From: Gallionella sp.
Lineage (GTDB): Bacteria; Pseudomonadota; Gammaproteobacteria; Burkholderiales; Gallionellaceae
Direction of reading: 5' to 3'
Assembly (NCBI GenBank): GCA_028687575.1
Contig: JAQTZW010000001.1
Coordinates: 186,001 to 250,000, forward strand
DNA length: 64,000 bases
Shown: piece by piece, positions 43,316 through 51,518 of the stretch
Layout of the letters: each line of letters opens with the position of its first letter
Position numbering within the stretch: position 1 is the stretch's first letter
The notes under the pieces: generated by a model
What the model saw: only the letters and a program-made list of their open reading frames with translations
What the model was told of the DNA's origin: nothing
Database searches by the model: none
Made by a program: the position numbers and the translations under genes

Positions 43316-44461
43316 ATGAACGTGAAAAGAGTATTGGTAACGGGAGGTGCCGGTTTCATTGGCACTCACCTGAGCAGAAGATTGCTGCGTGAAGGGTATC
43401 AGGTAACGGTGCTGGACAACTTCCTGCCGCAGGTGCACGGCGATTGTCGCGAGCTGGCAGTAGATTTGCGTGGCAAGGTCGAGTTGCGGATCGGCGATGT
43501 GCGTGACAAGGCGGTGTTCCACGAAGCATTGCTGGACAAGGATATCGTAGTGCATCTAGCGGCTGAAACGGGAACCGGGCAATCCATGTATGAGCCGGTG
43601 CGTTACGAGCAGGTGAATATCGGCGGGACGGCGCTGTTGCTCGACTTCATCACCAATAATCCAAAATCGGCCATTTCCAAAATGGTGGTTGCCTCGTCGC
43701 GTTCCATCTACGGCGAGGGTAAATACCGTTGTGATGCCCACGGCGATGTTTATCCGGATGCAAGGGGAGTGGAGGAATTGAAGCGAGGGGAGTTCGAGCC
43801 GAAATGCCCGGTTTGCGGGAGTGCATGCTCGGTAATGGCAACGGATGAGACTTCGGCGATACATCCGTCTTCGCTGTACGGCATCACCAAGCAGGTCCAA
43901 GAGCAAATGGTGTTGATGTATGGGCAAAGTCTGGGTATGCCAGCCTATGCGCTGAGATACCAGAATGTTTATGGTCCGGGGCAGTCGCTGAATAATCCCT
44001 ATACCGGGATACTGGCGATATTTTCAAATCTGGCGCGCCACGGCAAAAAGATCAACGTGTTTGAAGATGGCCTCGAGAGCCGAGATTTCGTCTATGTCGA
44101 GGATGTGGTCGAGGCAACCATGCGCTGTATTGCGCCCTCCAGTCAGGGAGTGGATTTCTTCAATGTCGGAAGCGGTGTGCCGACCTCGGTGCTGGAACTG
44201 ACTCAGGAGATCAACGAGTTCTTCGGTGGCAAGTCTGCTGTCGAGATCAGCGGCGACTTCAGGGTGGGCGACATTCGACATAATTTCGCCGACCTGACCA
44301 AGATCCGTCGCGAACTCGGCTTTGAACCCCAATGGCGCTTCGCCGACGGGGTGAAGGAATTTTTGAAATCCGCCACATCCGGCAACGAGATCAGCCAGTC
44401 CTACACTGCCTCTCTGGATGAGATGAAGAAAGCGGGATTGTATTTTGAGTCCGGGAAATGA
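43316..44461 (+). CDS. NAD-dependent sugar-nucleotide 4-epimerase with a Cys4 insertion
   Basis: This 381-residue short-chain dehydrogenase-type epimerase has VTGGAGFIGTHLSRRLL at the start and SLYGITK with the catalytic Tyr (about 188) and Lys (about 192). Between SRSIYGEG and the catalytic Tyr is an insertion (about 136-175) with Cys139, Cys164, Cys167 and Cys171 (FEPKCPVCGSAC), a likely zinc ribbon. To my knowledge dTDP-L-rhamnose 4-epimerases of the WbiB type carry such an insertion, so the product may be dTDP-6-deoxy-L-talose. No dTDP-rhamnose genes lie in the window. Confidence 0.75.
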   Translation: MNVKRVLVTGGAGFIGTHLSRRLLREGYQVTVLDNFLPQVHGDCRELAVDLRGKVELRIGDVRDKAVFHEALLDKDIVVHLAAETGTGQSMYEPVRYEQVNIGGTALLLDFITNNPKSAISKMVVASSRSIYGEGKYRCDAHGDVYPDARGVEELKRGEFEPKCPVCGSACSVMATDETSAIHPSSLYGITKQVQEQMVLMYGQSLGMPAYALRYQNVYGPGQSLNNPYTGILAIFSNLARHGKKINVFEDGLESRDFVYVEDVVEATMRCIAPSSQGVDFFNVGSGVPTSVLELTQEINEFFGGKSAVEISGDFRVGDIRHNFADLTKIRRELGFEPQWRFADGVKEFLKSATSGNEISQSYTASLDEMKKAGLYFESGK

Positions 44462-44557
44462 GTCGGTGCGGTTCTTCTGTCAATGCCAACTGTCAGATTT
44501 CTGCAAGGCCGTTCGGTTAAGCTGGCAATTCTTCAATTGCTAGGCTGAGCATATCGT

Positions 44558-46510
44558 ATGTGTGGAATTACCGGTTTTTGGCAGTTCAATGATTTTTCGG
44601 CTGACCGTGCGCGGGCTGTTGCAACCACGATGGCCGAGCGTATCGCCTATCGCGGTCCGGATGATTACGGCGTCTGGCTGGACGAGCCGGTCGGGCTGGC
44701 GTTGGCGCACCGCAGATTGTCTATCGTAGATCTTTCTCCGGCAGGACATCAGCCCATGCTGTCGGGTGGCGGGCGCTATGTGATGGCATTCAATGGCGAG
44801 ATCTACAACCATCAGAAATTGCGTCAGGAGTTGGAAGCGGTCGCGGCGTGTAACTGGCGCGGGCATTCGGACACCGAGACTTTGTTGGCCGGCTTTGAGA
44901 CCTGGGGCATAGAGGCGACCCTCAAGAAGGCCGTGGGCATGTTTGCGATCGCGCTGTGGGATCGTAACGAAAAAGTTTTGACGCTGGCGCGTGATCGCAT
45001 CGGGGAAAAACCGCTCTATTACGGTTTTCAGAAAGATACCTTTGTTTTTGGTTCAGAACTGAAGGCGTTCAAGGCGCATCCCGATTTTGTCGGTGAGATA
45101 GACCGGGATGTGATTTGTCTGTATCTGCGGCATTGCTATATCCCGGCCCCTTATTCGATTTACAAGGGTATTCGGAAATTGTTACCGGGTACCTTCCTGC
45201 AGTTGCCATTGGGCGGTGGCGGCATAGATGCCTTGCGCACCTTGTTGCCCAGAAGTTACTGGGATTTGCAGCAGATCACGGAAGACGGCATGGCCAACCC
45301 GTTCGCGGGGAGTGAAGAAGAAGCGGTTTCGGCTCTGGAGGCACAACTTAAGACATCCATCGGTTTGCAGATGATGGCCGACGTGCCGTTAGGCGCATTT
45401 CTGTCTGGAGGGATAGATTCCTCCGCAGTGGTCGCCTTGATGCAGGCTCAGTCAGATCGCCCGGTAAAAACCTTCACCATCGGTTTTGACGAGCAGGGAT
45501 TCAACGAGGCTGAATATGCCAAGGCAGTTGCTCAGCATCTGGGGACGGAACATACCGAGCTCTATGTGCCGTCTTCGCAAGCGCGGGATGTGATTCCGCA
45601 TCTGGGGCAGATATATGACGAGCCGTTCGCCGATTCGTCACAGATACCGACCTTTCTGGTTGCACAGATGGCCAAGTCTGAAGTAACCGTATCGTTGTCT
45701 GGTGATGCGGGAGACGAATTGTTTTGCGGATATAACCGCTACTTGTTGGCCGATAAGTGGGAAAAGCTGGCAGGTGTGCCTTTCCCCGTTAGAAAAATGA
45801 CCGGGAAAGCTGTCAATCTTGTTCCTGCCACAGCGTGGAATTCGATATTCAGTCAGGCGGGGAAGCTGCGATCATTGCCTATGAATATGGGGGATAAGCT
45901 GAGCAAATTTGCTTCGCGTCTGGAAAATGTGGATGCAGTAGATGATCTGTACTACAGCTTGGTGTCGGAAACTGATCAACCTGAACAGATTGTGCTGGGA
46001 GCACATGAACCGGCATGCTGGTTGACTGATGTGGGGCTCAGGTTGGGCTATGCAGACCATAAGTCGCATATGATGCTGATGGATGCGATGACCTATTTGC
46101 CCGACGATATTCTGGTCAAGGTGGATCGCGCGGCGATGGCGAACAGTCTGGAAACTCGTGTGCCGTTTTTGGATCACCGCGTGATTGAGTTGGCGAGTAC
46201 AATCCCGATGTCCATGAAGTGCAAGGATGGCAAGACCAAGTGGATATTGCGCGAAGTACTCTACCGCTACGTTCCCCGAGAATTGATCGAACGACCCAAG
46301 GCTGGATTTGGTATCCCATTGGGGGTGTGGTTGCGTGGACCGCTAAGAGAATGGGCGGAAACCTTGCTGGATGAGCAGAGGCTGCAGCGGGAAGGCTATT
46401 TCGATGTAAAATTCGTGCGCGAATTATGGCAGGCGCATGTTAAAGGTCGTAATAATCAAACATTACTCTGGAATATTCTGATGTTCCAGGCTTGGCTAGA
46501 AGGGGATTGA
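44558..46510 (+). CDS. asnB: glutamine-hydrolysing asparagine synthetase AsnB
   Basis: This 650-residue enzyme makes asparagine, or amidates a carboxylate such as a sugar uronate when found in polysaccharide clusters. The catalytic Cys is residue 2 (MCGITGFW), AFNGEIYNHQKLR is the glutaminase loop, and the synthetase domain has the P-loop LSGGIDSSAVVALM and FADSSQIPTFLVAQ. Since the cluster contains UDP-GalNAcA enzymes, amidation of that uronic acid is an attractive role. That role is inference. Confidence 0.88.
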   Translation: MCGITGFWQFNDFSADRARAVATTMAERIAYRGPDDYGVWLDEPVGLALAHRRLSIVDLSPAGHQPMLSGGGRYVMAFNGEIYNHQKLRQELEAVAACNWRGHSDTETLLAGFETWGIEATLKKAVGMFAIALWDRNEKVLTLARDRIGEKPLYYGFQKDTFVFGSELKAFKAHPDFVGEIDRDVICLYLRHCYIPAPYSIYKGIRKLLPGTFLQLPLGGGGIDALRTLLPRSYWDLQQITEDGMANPFAGSEEEAVSALEAQLKTSIGLQMMADVPLGAFLSGGIDSSAVVALMQAQSDRPVKTFTIGFDEQGFNEAEYAKAVAQHLGTEHTELYVPSSQARDVIPHLGQIYDEPFADSSQIPTFLVAQMAKSEVTVSLSGDAGDELFCGYNRYLLADKWEKLAGVPFPVRKMTGKAVNLVPATAWNSIFSQAGKLRSLPMNMGDKLSKFASRLENVDAVDDLYYSLVSETDQPEQIVLGAHEPACWLTDVGLRLGYADHKSHMMLMDAMTYLPDDILVKVDRAAMANSLETRVPFLDHRVIELASTIPMSMKCKDGKTKWILREVLYRYVPRELIERPKAGFGIPLGVWLRGPLREWAETLLDEQRLQREGYFDVKFVRELWQAHVKGRNNQTLLWNILMFQAWLEGD

Positions 46511-46515
46511 TACGG

Positions 46516-47571
46516 ATGTTTGATACGGCAGCTTATTATATGGTCTTGTTGATGGCAGCAATCCCGGCATTGACTGATCGCAATAAAAGGCCGTCGTTGG
46601 GTTGGGTGGCTTACGGTTTTGTGCTACTGCTTTTCATTGGCTTGCGTTATGAGGTCGGAGCAGATTGGGAGGGTTACAACTTCATCATGGATTCTCTGCA
46701 TGGCCAGAGTTTCGATGAGTTATTAGAGCACGGTGAGCTGGCATACAATTCTATCTTGTGGTCGTCTGCCCAGATGGGATTAGACATTTATGGTGCCAAT
46801 CTCGCTACCACTGGCGTTTTCTTGTATGGGTTGTTCAGGTACTGCAAGATTCAGCCCAATCCGTGGGTGGCCTTGTTCTCAGCCTTACCCTTTCTGGTTA
46901 TCGTGGTGGCGATGAGCGCAAATCGCCAAGCGGCAGCAATCGGTGTGACGCTGCTGGTGTTGGCGCTCTGGGATAACACCAGTGCGTTCAAAAAAATGTT
47001 GCTGATATTTATTGCCGCAGCGTTTCATGTCAGTGCGATGATCTTTGGTGTGTTTGTTGTCCTTAATAGCAAGCTGGCGGTGTGGAAGAAGGTCGTACTG
47101 TCCAGTGCGTTCTTCTGGGCTGCCACTATGTTAATTTCGGGTAACAAGATTACGGATCGTTACGAAAGTTCCTACATTGAGGGTAAGTCGGAAAACGTGG
47201 CTTCGGGAGCGATGCAGCAGATTTTGCTGATTGCGATTCCTGCGGTCATCTTTCTGGTAATGAGTGCGCGGAATCGCAATTTCAGGCTAAAAGTCCCGCA
47301 TTGGGATATTTTGTTTGTTATGTCTATCCTGTCCTTGGCACTAATTCCTATGTCATTTGGCTATAGCGTGGCAGCTTCCAGGATTTCGTTCTATATGTTC
47401 CCAGTCTCGATTGCTGTACTGGCTGCACTACCGGAAGTCCTGGTTGCAAAAAATGCTGCGAAATTGCTGGTCTTGACTTATGGATTCCTGACATTGGGGT
47501 TGTGGTTGAATTTTGCCAATACCGCATACAAGTGGTTGCCGTACAACAATTTCCTGTTCCAGATATTCTAA
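46516..47571 (+). CDS. EpsG-family membrane protein, likely Wzy-type polymerase
   Basis: This 351-residue integral membrane protein has about nine to ten hydrophobic segments. IGLRYEVGADWEGYNFIM is the EpsG/Wzy-like motif (R-Y-x-x-G-x-D-W-x-x-Y). It should join repeat units on the periplasmic side, in line with the flippase at 34943. The ATG at 46516 is six bases past the asnB stop; an upstream in-frame start lies inside asnB. Confidence 0.78.
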   Translation: MFDTAAYYMVLLMAAIPALTDRNKRPSLGWVAYGFVLLLFIGLRYEVGADWEGYNFIMDSLHGQSFDELLEHGELAYNSILWSSAQMGLDIYGANLATTGVFLYGLFRYCKIQPNPWVALFSALPFLVIVVAMSANRQAAAIGVTLLVLALWDNTSAFKKMLLIFIAAAFHVSAMIFGVFVVLNSKLAVWKKVVLSSAFFWAATMLISGNKITDRYESSYIEGKSENVASGAMQQILLIAIPAVIFLVMSARNRNFRLKVPHWDILFVMSILSLALIPMSFGYSVAASRISFYMFPVSIAVLAALPEVLVAKNAAKLLVLTYGFLTLGLWLNFANTAYKWLPYNNFLFQIF

Positions 47572-47589
47572 CAGTCAGGCGACTCTCTG

Positions 47590-48657
47590 ATGGAAAAGGC
47601 CTTACTCAAGCATGGTAGCTATTACCAGTATCTTGATTCCTTGCGGGGCATCGCCATCGTTCTGGTTATCCTCCATCACGTCAGTTTGCATTTTCCCGGA
47701 TTGCAGACTGATGCGTTAGCTGAAATTTTGGTCCGAATCGGCTGGTCTGGGGTGGATATCTTTTTTGCAATCAGCGGTTTTTTGATTACCAAGATTTTGC
47801 TGGAAGCCAATACGAGGCGGGATATAAAGCGCTTCTTCATCAAGCGTTTTTTCAGGATTGTGCCTTTGTACTTCACCGCGATACTCATTTACTACATATT
47901 TGGCACGATACTGCATGATGCGAATATTTCCAGATTGTGGATGAGTACCTTGTTTCTGACGGGCTGGGCGCTGCCCTTTCTGGGGCGAGAAGCGATGGCC
48001 TATGTGATCACCTGGTCACTTTCGGTTGAAGAATCTGCTTACCTTTGCTTTGGTTTCATCGCCACATTGGGGCGACAATGGTTCACTCGGATATTGTTTG
48101 GATTGATCGTGTTGGCGCTGCTGCTGAGATGGCTGATTGTGACGGGCGGTTGGTTTGAATTACAGAATGTCTATTATTTCCCGCCGACACGTATAGACTC
48201 GATCGCTTTCGGCGGGTTGGTGGCACTTAACATCATCAAGGGCGCGCGGGGTTGGCGTCCTGTCGTGATGATAGGTCTGCTGGTTGTGCTTTTATATTAC
48301 TGGCTGTACCAGATGGGGCAATATGACAGCAATGTGGCCATATTCGGCTATACGGCACTTGCATTCACTGCGGCCCTGGTGGTTGCTTATGCCATCAAGA
48401 TTCCGAACGGTAGCAATCCGCTTGTGCGCATCCTCACGCACATCGGGCAAAGATCCTATTTCGTTTACCTGATGCACGTCTTTGTCATTGGCGCTGCAGG
48501 CTTGTCGGTTTTTTCGGGCGTTGTTGCTGCAATCGGTTATTGGGGCTTGGTGGCTTGCATCGTGTTGGCGACGATGATTATGGCCGAGTTTTCATGGCGT
48601 TATTTTGAATATCCTCTGATTTGTTTCGGCAGGAAAATCGCGTCATCTGTCCGGTGA
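47590..48657 (+). CDS. AT3-family (OafA/YrhL-like) membrane acyltransferase
   Basis: This 355-residue membrane protein has about ten transmembrane helices with YLDSLRGIAIVLVILHH at the start and GVDIFFAISGFLI, the standard AT3 motifs. An Arg-rich loop (IKRFFIKRFFRIVPLYF) follows. Members transfer acetyl or other acyl groups to O-antigen or capsule sugars. It is convergent with the next gene on the other strand, only six bases away. Confidence 0.88.
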   Translation: MEKALLKHGSYYQYLDSLRGIAIVLVILHHVSLHFPGLQTDALAEILVRIGWSGVDIFFAISGFLITKILLEANTRRDIKRFFIKRFFRIVPLYFTAILIYYIFGTILHDANISRLWMSTLFLTGWALPFLGREAMAYVITWSLSVEESAYLCFGFIATLGRQWFTRILFGLIVLALLLRWLIVTGGWFELQNVYYFPPTRIDSIAFGGLVALNIIKGARGWRPVVMIGLLVVLLYYWLYQMGQYDSNVAIFGYTALAFTAALVVAYAIKIPNGSNPLVRILTHIGQRSYFVYLMHVFVIGAAGLSVFSGVVAAIGYWGLVACIVLATMIMAEFSWRYFEYPLICFGRKIASSVR

Positions 48658-48663
48658 TTGTGG

Positions 48664-49467
48664 TCATCTTGACTTGTGGATGGCTTGCATGCCCCTGATT
48701 AACCATGCAGCGCGTCGCAGGGAATTAAATGCCAGCGGGAAGTGGGCGATGATTCTGAGCAGGGCAATCTTCAATCGCGGCACGTCCAGCTCTACTTTCC
48801 TCCTTGAACTTATCTGCGACCATTCGCGCGGGTAGATTTCCAGCGCCGCCAGGCTATTGCTCATGCCTTCAGCACCGATGCTGGCTTGTATTTCTGGAAT
48901 CTTCTGATAGCTCACTTTCCTGTTGCGGGTGATGCCGATATAAAAATCAAAATCGGCAGCTAGTCGGTAGCGCGTGTCGAAACGAACATTTCTGATCGTT
49001 TCCCATTTGTTCATCAGGCCGGGATGGGCGATGTCGAAAAGGAAATGATTCTGGCCGAAAAGTTTCGGATGTATCGGCGTGGTCTGGTGTCGGATATGTC
49101 CACGCAACCTGTGTTCGGCATTGCCGAAGTAGAAGTCTGGACTGTCGCCTGTCAGCGAAAGTCTTGCGACAGCCAGACAATACTGATCGCACAATGTGTC
49201 GTCCAACCCCAGAAACGTTACATAACTGCCTTCGGGTAACGCCTTGCCAGCCAGCGTATCCATCGCCTGATTCCAGGCCTCATAAATCCCTGAATCACTG
49301 GTTTGAACGAGTTCGCATCCGGCGCACTGGATGATTCGGTGCAAGGGGTTGTCGCCATCATCGGTAGCTTTGAAAAGGATATGACCGCCGATTTCGCAGA
49401 ACCATTGGTGTCTGCTGAGGAAGGGCGCTAACCTCTCTGCATCGGCAGTAACGAAGGGAACTATCAT
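48664..49467 (-). CDS. glycosyltransferase family 2-like protein
   Basis: This 267-residue protein on the minus strand reads MIVPFVTADAERLAPFLSRH at its start, with SDSGIYEAWNQAMDTLAGKA and GSYVTFLGLDDTL. This is the DxGIYDAxNKG...FLNxDD pattern of GT2 enzymes of the WfgS/WcaA type, with LDD as the metal site. The start at 49467 is tentative: an open frame runs upstream to 49602 through repeat-rich sequence that does not look coding, and no ribosome site is clear. It may transfer a sugar in the same polymer. Confidence 0.68.
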   Translation of the reverse strand: MIVPFVTADAERLAPFLSRHQWFCEIGGHILFKATDDGDNPLHRIIQCAGCELVQTSDSGIYEAWNQAMDTLAGKALPEGSYVTFLGLDDTLCDQYCLAVARLSLTGDSPDFYFGNAEHRLRGHIRHQTTPIHPKLFGQNHFLFDIAHPGLMNKWETIRNVRFDTRYRLAADFDFYIGITRNRKVSYQKIPEIQASIGAEGMSNSLAALEIYPREWSQISSRRKVELDVPRLKIALLRIIAHFPLAFNSLRRAAWLIRGMQAIHKSR

Positions 49468-49652
49468 CCAAAATCTGTTGAGAGTCGCAGTGTTCAAACA
49501 GGATTGTGCGTTGGTATGAATCTCGCGAAGCGCAGTGCTGTTTCGCCCTCCTTCTGGAGGGATCGGGGAGTGGAAGGGGGTATGGCGCAGTCGACTCATC
49601 ATTCTAGGTGGCCTGCGACATACCCGTTGGGGAGAATGTGCCTCTAAACCCC

Positions 49653-49800
49653 CTCCAACTCCCCCTTATCAGGGGGAGGGCCGAGCGCGGGATGTGGAAG
49701 GGGTGGCGTATAGAGTCCCTCCAGCTTCCCCTCGTCAGGGAGGAAGCCGAACTCGCTCCTCCCCTGTCAAAGGGAGAGCGTAGCGAGGGGCTATGGGATG
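49653..49800. repeat. cluster of three CCCCTC/GAGGGG hairpins
   Basis: Three similar hairpins follow each other: CTCCCCC (49659-49665) with GGGGGAG (49672-49678), a CTTCCC/GGAAG-type stem at 49725-49746, and a CTCCC/GGGAG stem at about 49756-49778. Short loops all contain TATCA, CGTCA or TGTCA. This looks like a dispersed intergenic repeat of the REP class. A related CTCTGGGAGAGGGGAGGGG string occurs at about 50632-50650. Confidence 0.6.
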
Positions 49801-49877
49801 GGTTTGGGTCTAATGGATTATTTGTATTCAAAATCGTCACCTTGGTTGGCGGGCATTTTTCTGATGTGCAGGCACAC

Positions 49878-50582
49878 TTAAAGGAAACGATACTTCTCGT
49901 TCAACGGATACAAACATTTTCCGATCAGTCGTCGCAAGCGTCTTTGAAGTGTGATGCCAAACACCTCGCCTGAGGTGCCTCTGACACCAGTCATTAACGG
50001 CATTGCATGGAAAAGTCTGAATTTATCAGACGCACGGATGTGATTGCGAACGATGTGTTCGATGAAAATATGCGCGTCATCATCGCATTCACGGTAGATA
50101 CCCTGGAAGCGGCGCTGGTAATACTCGGTGGTGATGTAGAAGAGCTCTGTCAGGGCTACCCTGCACGGTGCGCGCGTCTGTTCAATGATGAGTTCGTGCT
50201 GGTTTTCTGTCAGACATTCGGCAAATATCTTATCGAAATTTCTCGCCAGATGTCTTCCGGTGACCTTGATCCAACGCGACGGTGGGCATTGCTCGGCATT
50301 GAGCCAGTTGTCCAGCATTTCAAATTCCTGATAGCCCTTGCCTTTGTCGTGCGCAACGGAAGGAGGAAATTTTCTGATATGGACATTTGCGTGCTGGTGG
50401 AAAGCCGGGTCTGATGCGAGGTCATAGGTGGAGTTCTCCAAAAAGTACACCTCGGCATATTGGCTATAAAGTTCAATAGCGGCCAGATATTCTGCCCTGC
50501 GTTGCGAAGCGTCCACATGAGCGGTGCGTATGGCATTCGGGATGATAGTGGCAGTCATCACAATGGCAAGGCGTTTATCCAT
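49878..50582 (-). CDS. unknown protein, probably of glycan synthesis
   Basis: This 234-residue soluble protein starts MDKRLAIVMTATIIPNAIRT and contains VYFLENSTYDL, KGKGYQEFEMLDNWL and RWIKVTGRHLARN. I associate the K-V-T-G-R string with uncharacterised proteins of LPS and capsule clusters, but no family is certain. It shares orientation with the upstream GT2-like gene and closes the cluster. No start ribosome site is obvious. Confidence 0.55.
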   Translation of the reverse strand: MDKRLAIVMTATIIPNAIRTAHVDASQRRAEYLAAIELYSQYAEVYFLENSTYDLASDPAFHQHANVHIRKFPPSVAHDKGKGYQEFEMLDNWLNAEQCPPSRWIKVTGRHLARNFDKIFAECLTENQHELIIEQTRAPCRVALTELFYITTEYYQRRFQGIYRECDDDAHIFIEHIVRNHIRASDKFRLFHAMPLMTGVRGTSGEVFGITLQRRLRRLIGKCLYPLNEKYRFL

Positions 50583-50732
50583 GAGTATGGTTAACCGTGA
50601 AACCCGCGCAGCGATGCGTTTGCCCCTTCGCCCTCTGGGAGAGGGGAGGGGTGGGGGAGGCGGGCATGGCGAGTTTCATAACTAAGGGCGGCATTGTGCC
50701 ATGCCCGTTTGGCCAGTAATAGTATCAACCTC

Positions 50733-50820
50733 GTCATTCCGGGCTGACCCCGGAATCCAGTTCAAACCTGATAACGGCGACCTTTGCGTGCCACTGGATT
50801 CCCGCTTTCGCGGCAATGAC
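50733..50820. repeat. palindromic intergenic repeat (GTCATTCC...GGCAATGAC)
   Basis: An 88-bp element has outer inverted ends GTCATT and AATGAC and inner inverted segments GGAATCCAG (about 50752-50760) and CTGGATTCC (about 50794-50802). Each half can fold alone, as with CCGGG...CCCGG at 50739-50753. The form is that of common REP-like elements in proteobacteria. No coding sequence is seen. Confidence 0.6.
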
Positions 50821-50846
50821 AAAATTCGAATAATTTTAGGTGTCCT

Positions 50847-50882
50847 ATAGGCCACCCCGCTGTGGATTGGTAGGTGGCCTAT
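50847..50882. repeat. inverted repeat ATAGGCCACC
   Basis: ATAGGCCACC (50847-50856) pairs exactly with GGTGGCCTAT (50873-50882) across a 16-base loop. It may be a terminator-like or mobile-element remnant, and it sits between two other repeat families. Confidence 0.5.
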
Positions 50883-50908
50883 TGATTCGGCCAGTTTTAT
50901 CCGTGAAT

Positions 50909-50974
50909 CCGTTCGCATTGAGCTTGTCGAAATGTGTGCGGATTCATGTGCTTCGACAGGCTCAGCACGAACGG
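50909..50974. repeat. inverted intergenic repeat (CCGTTCG...CGAACGG)
   Basis: The arms run from CCGTTCGCATTGAGCTTGTC, continuing GAA, to TTCGACAGGCTCAGCACGAA, continuing CGG, around a 19-base centre. This is the widespread GAGCTTGTCGAA / TTCGACAGGCTC repeat of many proteobacterial genomes. The remaining gap 50975-51323 contains no gene that I can support. Confidence 0.65.
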
Positions 50975-51323
50975 TGGTTTGGCTTAATCCGCGCCGAATC
51001 AATAGTTTGTGCTGGATGGACTTTGTGGGCATTGCAAATCGAGCGTTCAGTTGGTTGTGCGGCTGATGAAAATACGGCAGCGAGACTTATCCGGTATCTG
51101 TTTGCTTTTCCTGATAGAATCCCGCCCTCAGTGGCCGTTGCCCAGTCAGCGGCTTTGGACTTAACATCGAGCACGCTGGTCTGGCGATATCCGTTTGAAT
51201 AACAATTCCTCATTTACCGTTTTGCAGAGCTTGGCTCGCCAAGTCTCTTCGCGCATGCGTTTTTTGTGCACGGCATTGTGGGGTATTGCGGGGGAGTGTG
51301 TAAAGTCGTGCGGCAAGCGAGCA

Positions 51324-51356
51324 AATAAAAAAGCCACCGGAAATATCCAAGTGGCT
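51324..51356 (-). terminator. terminator of tRNA-Leu
   Basis: Read on the minus strand, AGCCAC and GTGGCT (51356-51351 and 51337-51332) form a stem followed by TTTTTTATTTG. It lies about 30 bases past the tRNA 3' end and should end its transcript. Confidence 0.75.
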
Positions 51357-51383
51357 AATTTATCAAGCGTTTACCGCTTTGTT

Positions 51384-51468
51384 TGGTGCCCAGAAGAGGA
51401 CTCGAACCTCCACACCTTGCGGCACACGGACCTGAACCGTGCGCGTCTACCAATTCCGCCATCTGGGC
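51384..51468 (-). tRNA. tRNA-Leu (anticodon CAG)
   Basis: On the minus strand the sequence starts GCCCAGATGGCGGAATTGGT and ends in GGTTCGAGTCC, TCTTCTGGGC and an encoded ACCA. The acceptor arms GCCCAGA and TCTGGGC pair, the T-arm has GTTCGAGTC, and the anticodon loop TTCAGGT gives CAG. A long variable arm (TGCCGCAAGGTGT) marks a class II tRNA, as required for leucine. The CCA is genome-encoded. It is divergent from rnr with about 50 bases between. Confidence 0.95.
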
Positions 51469-51518
51469 AATGCATTTGCTGAAGGCGCGCAATTTAATAG
51501 CTAAAGGAACAATTGTCA

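Noticed and set aside
49468-49602. N-terminal extension of the minus-strand glycosyltransferase
   Set aside because: The extra 45 residues (HSPIPPEGGRNSTAL and so on) come from repeat-like sequence; the GT-A fold begins at the Met encoded at 49467.
50840-51202. 120-residue open frame in the repeat region
   Set aside because: It runs through known-type intergenic inverted repeats and has no ribosome site or family pattern.
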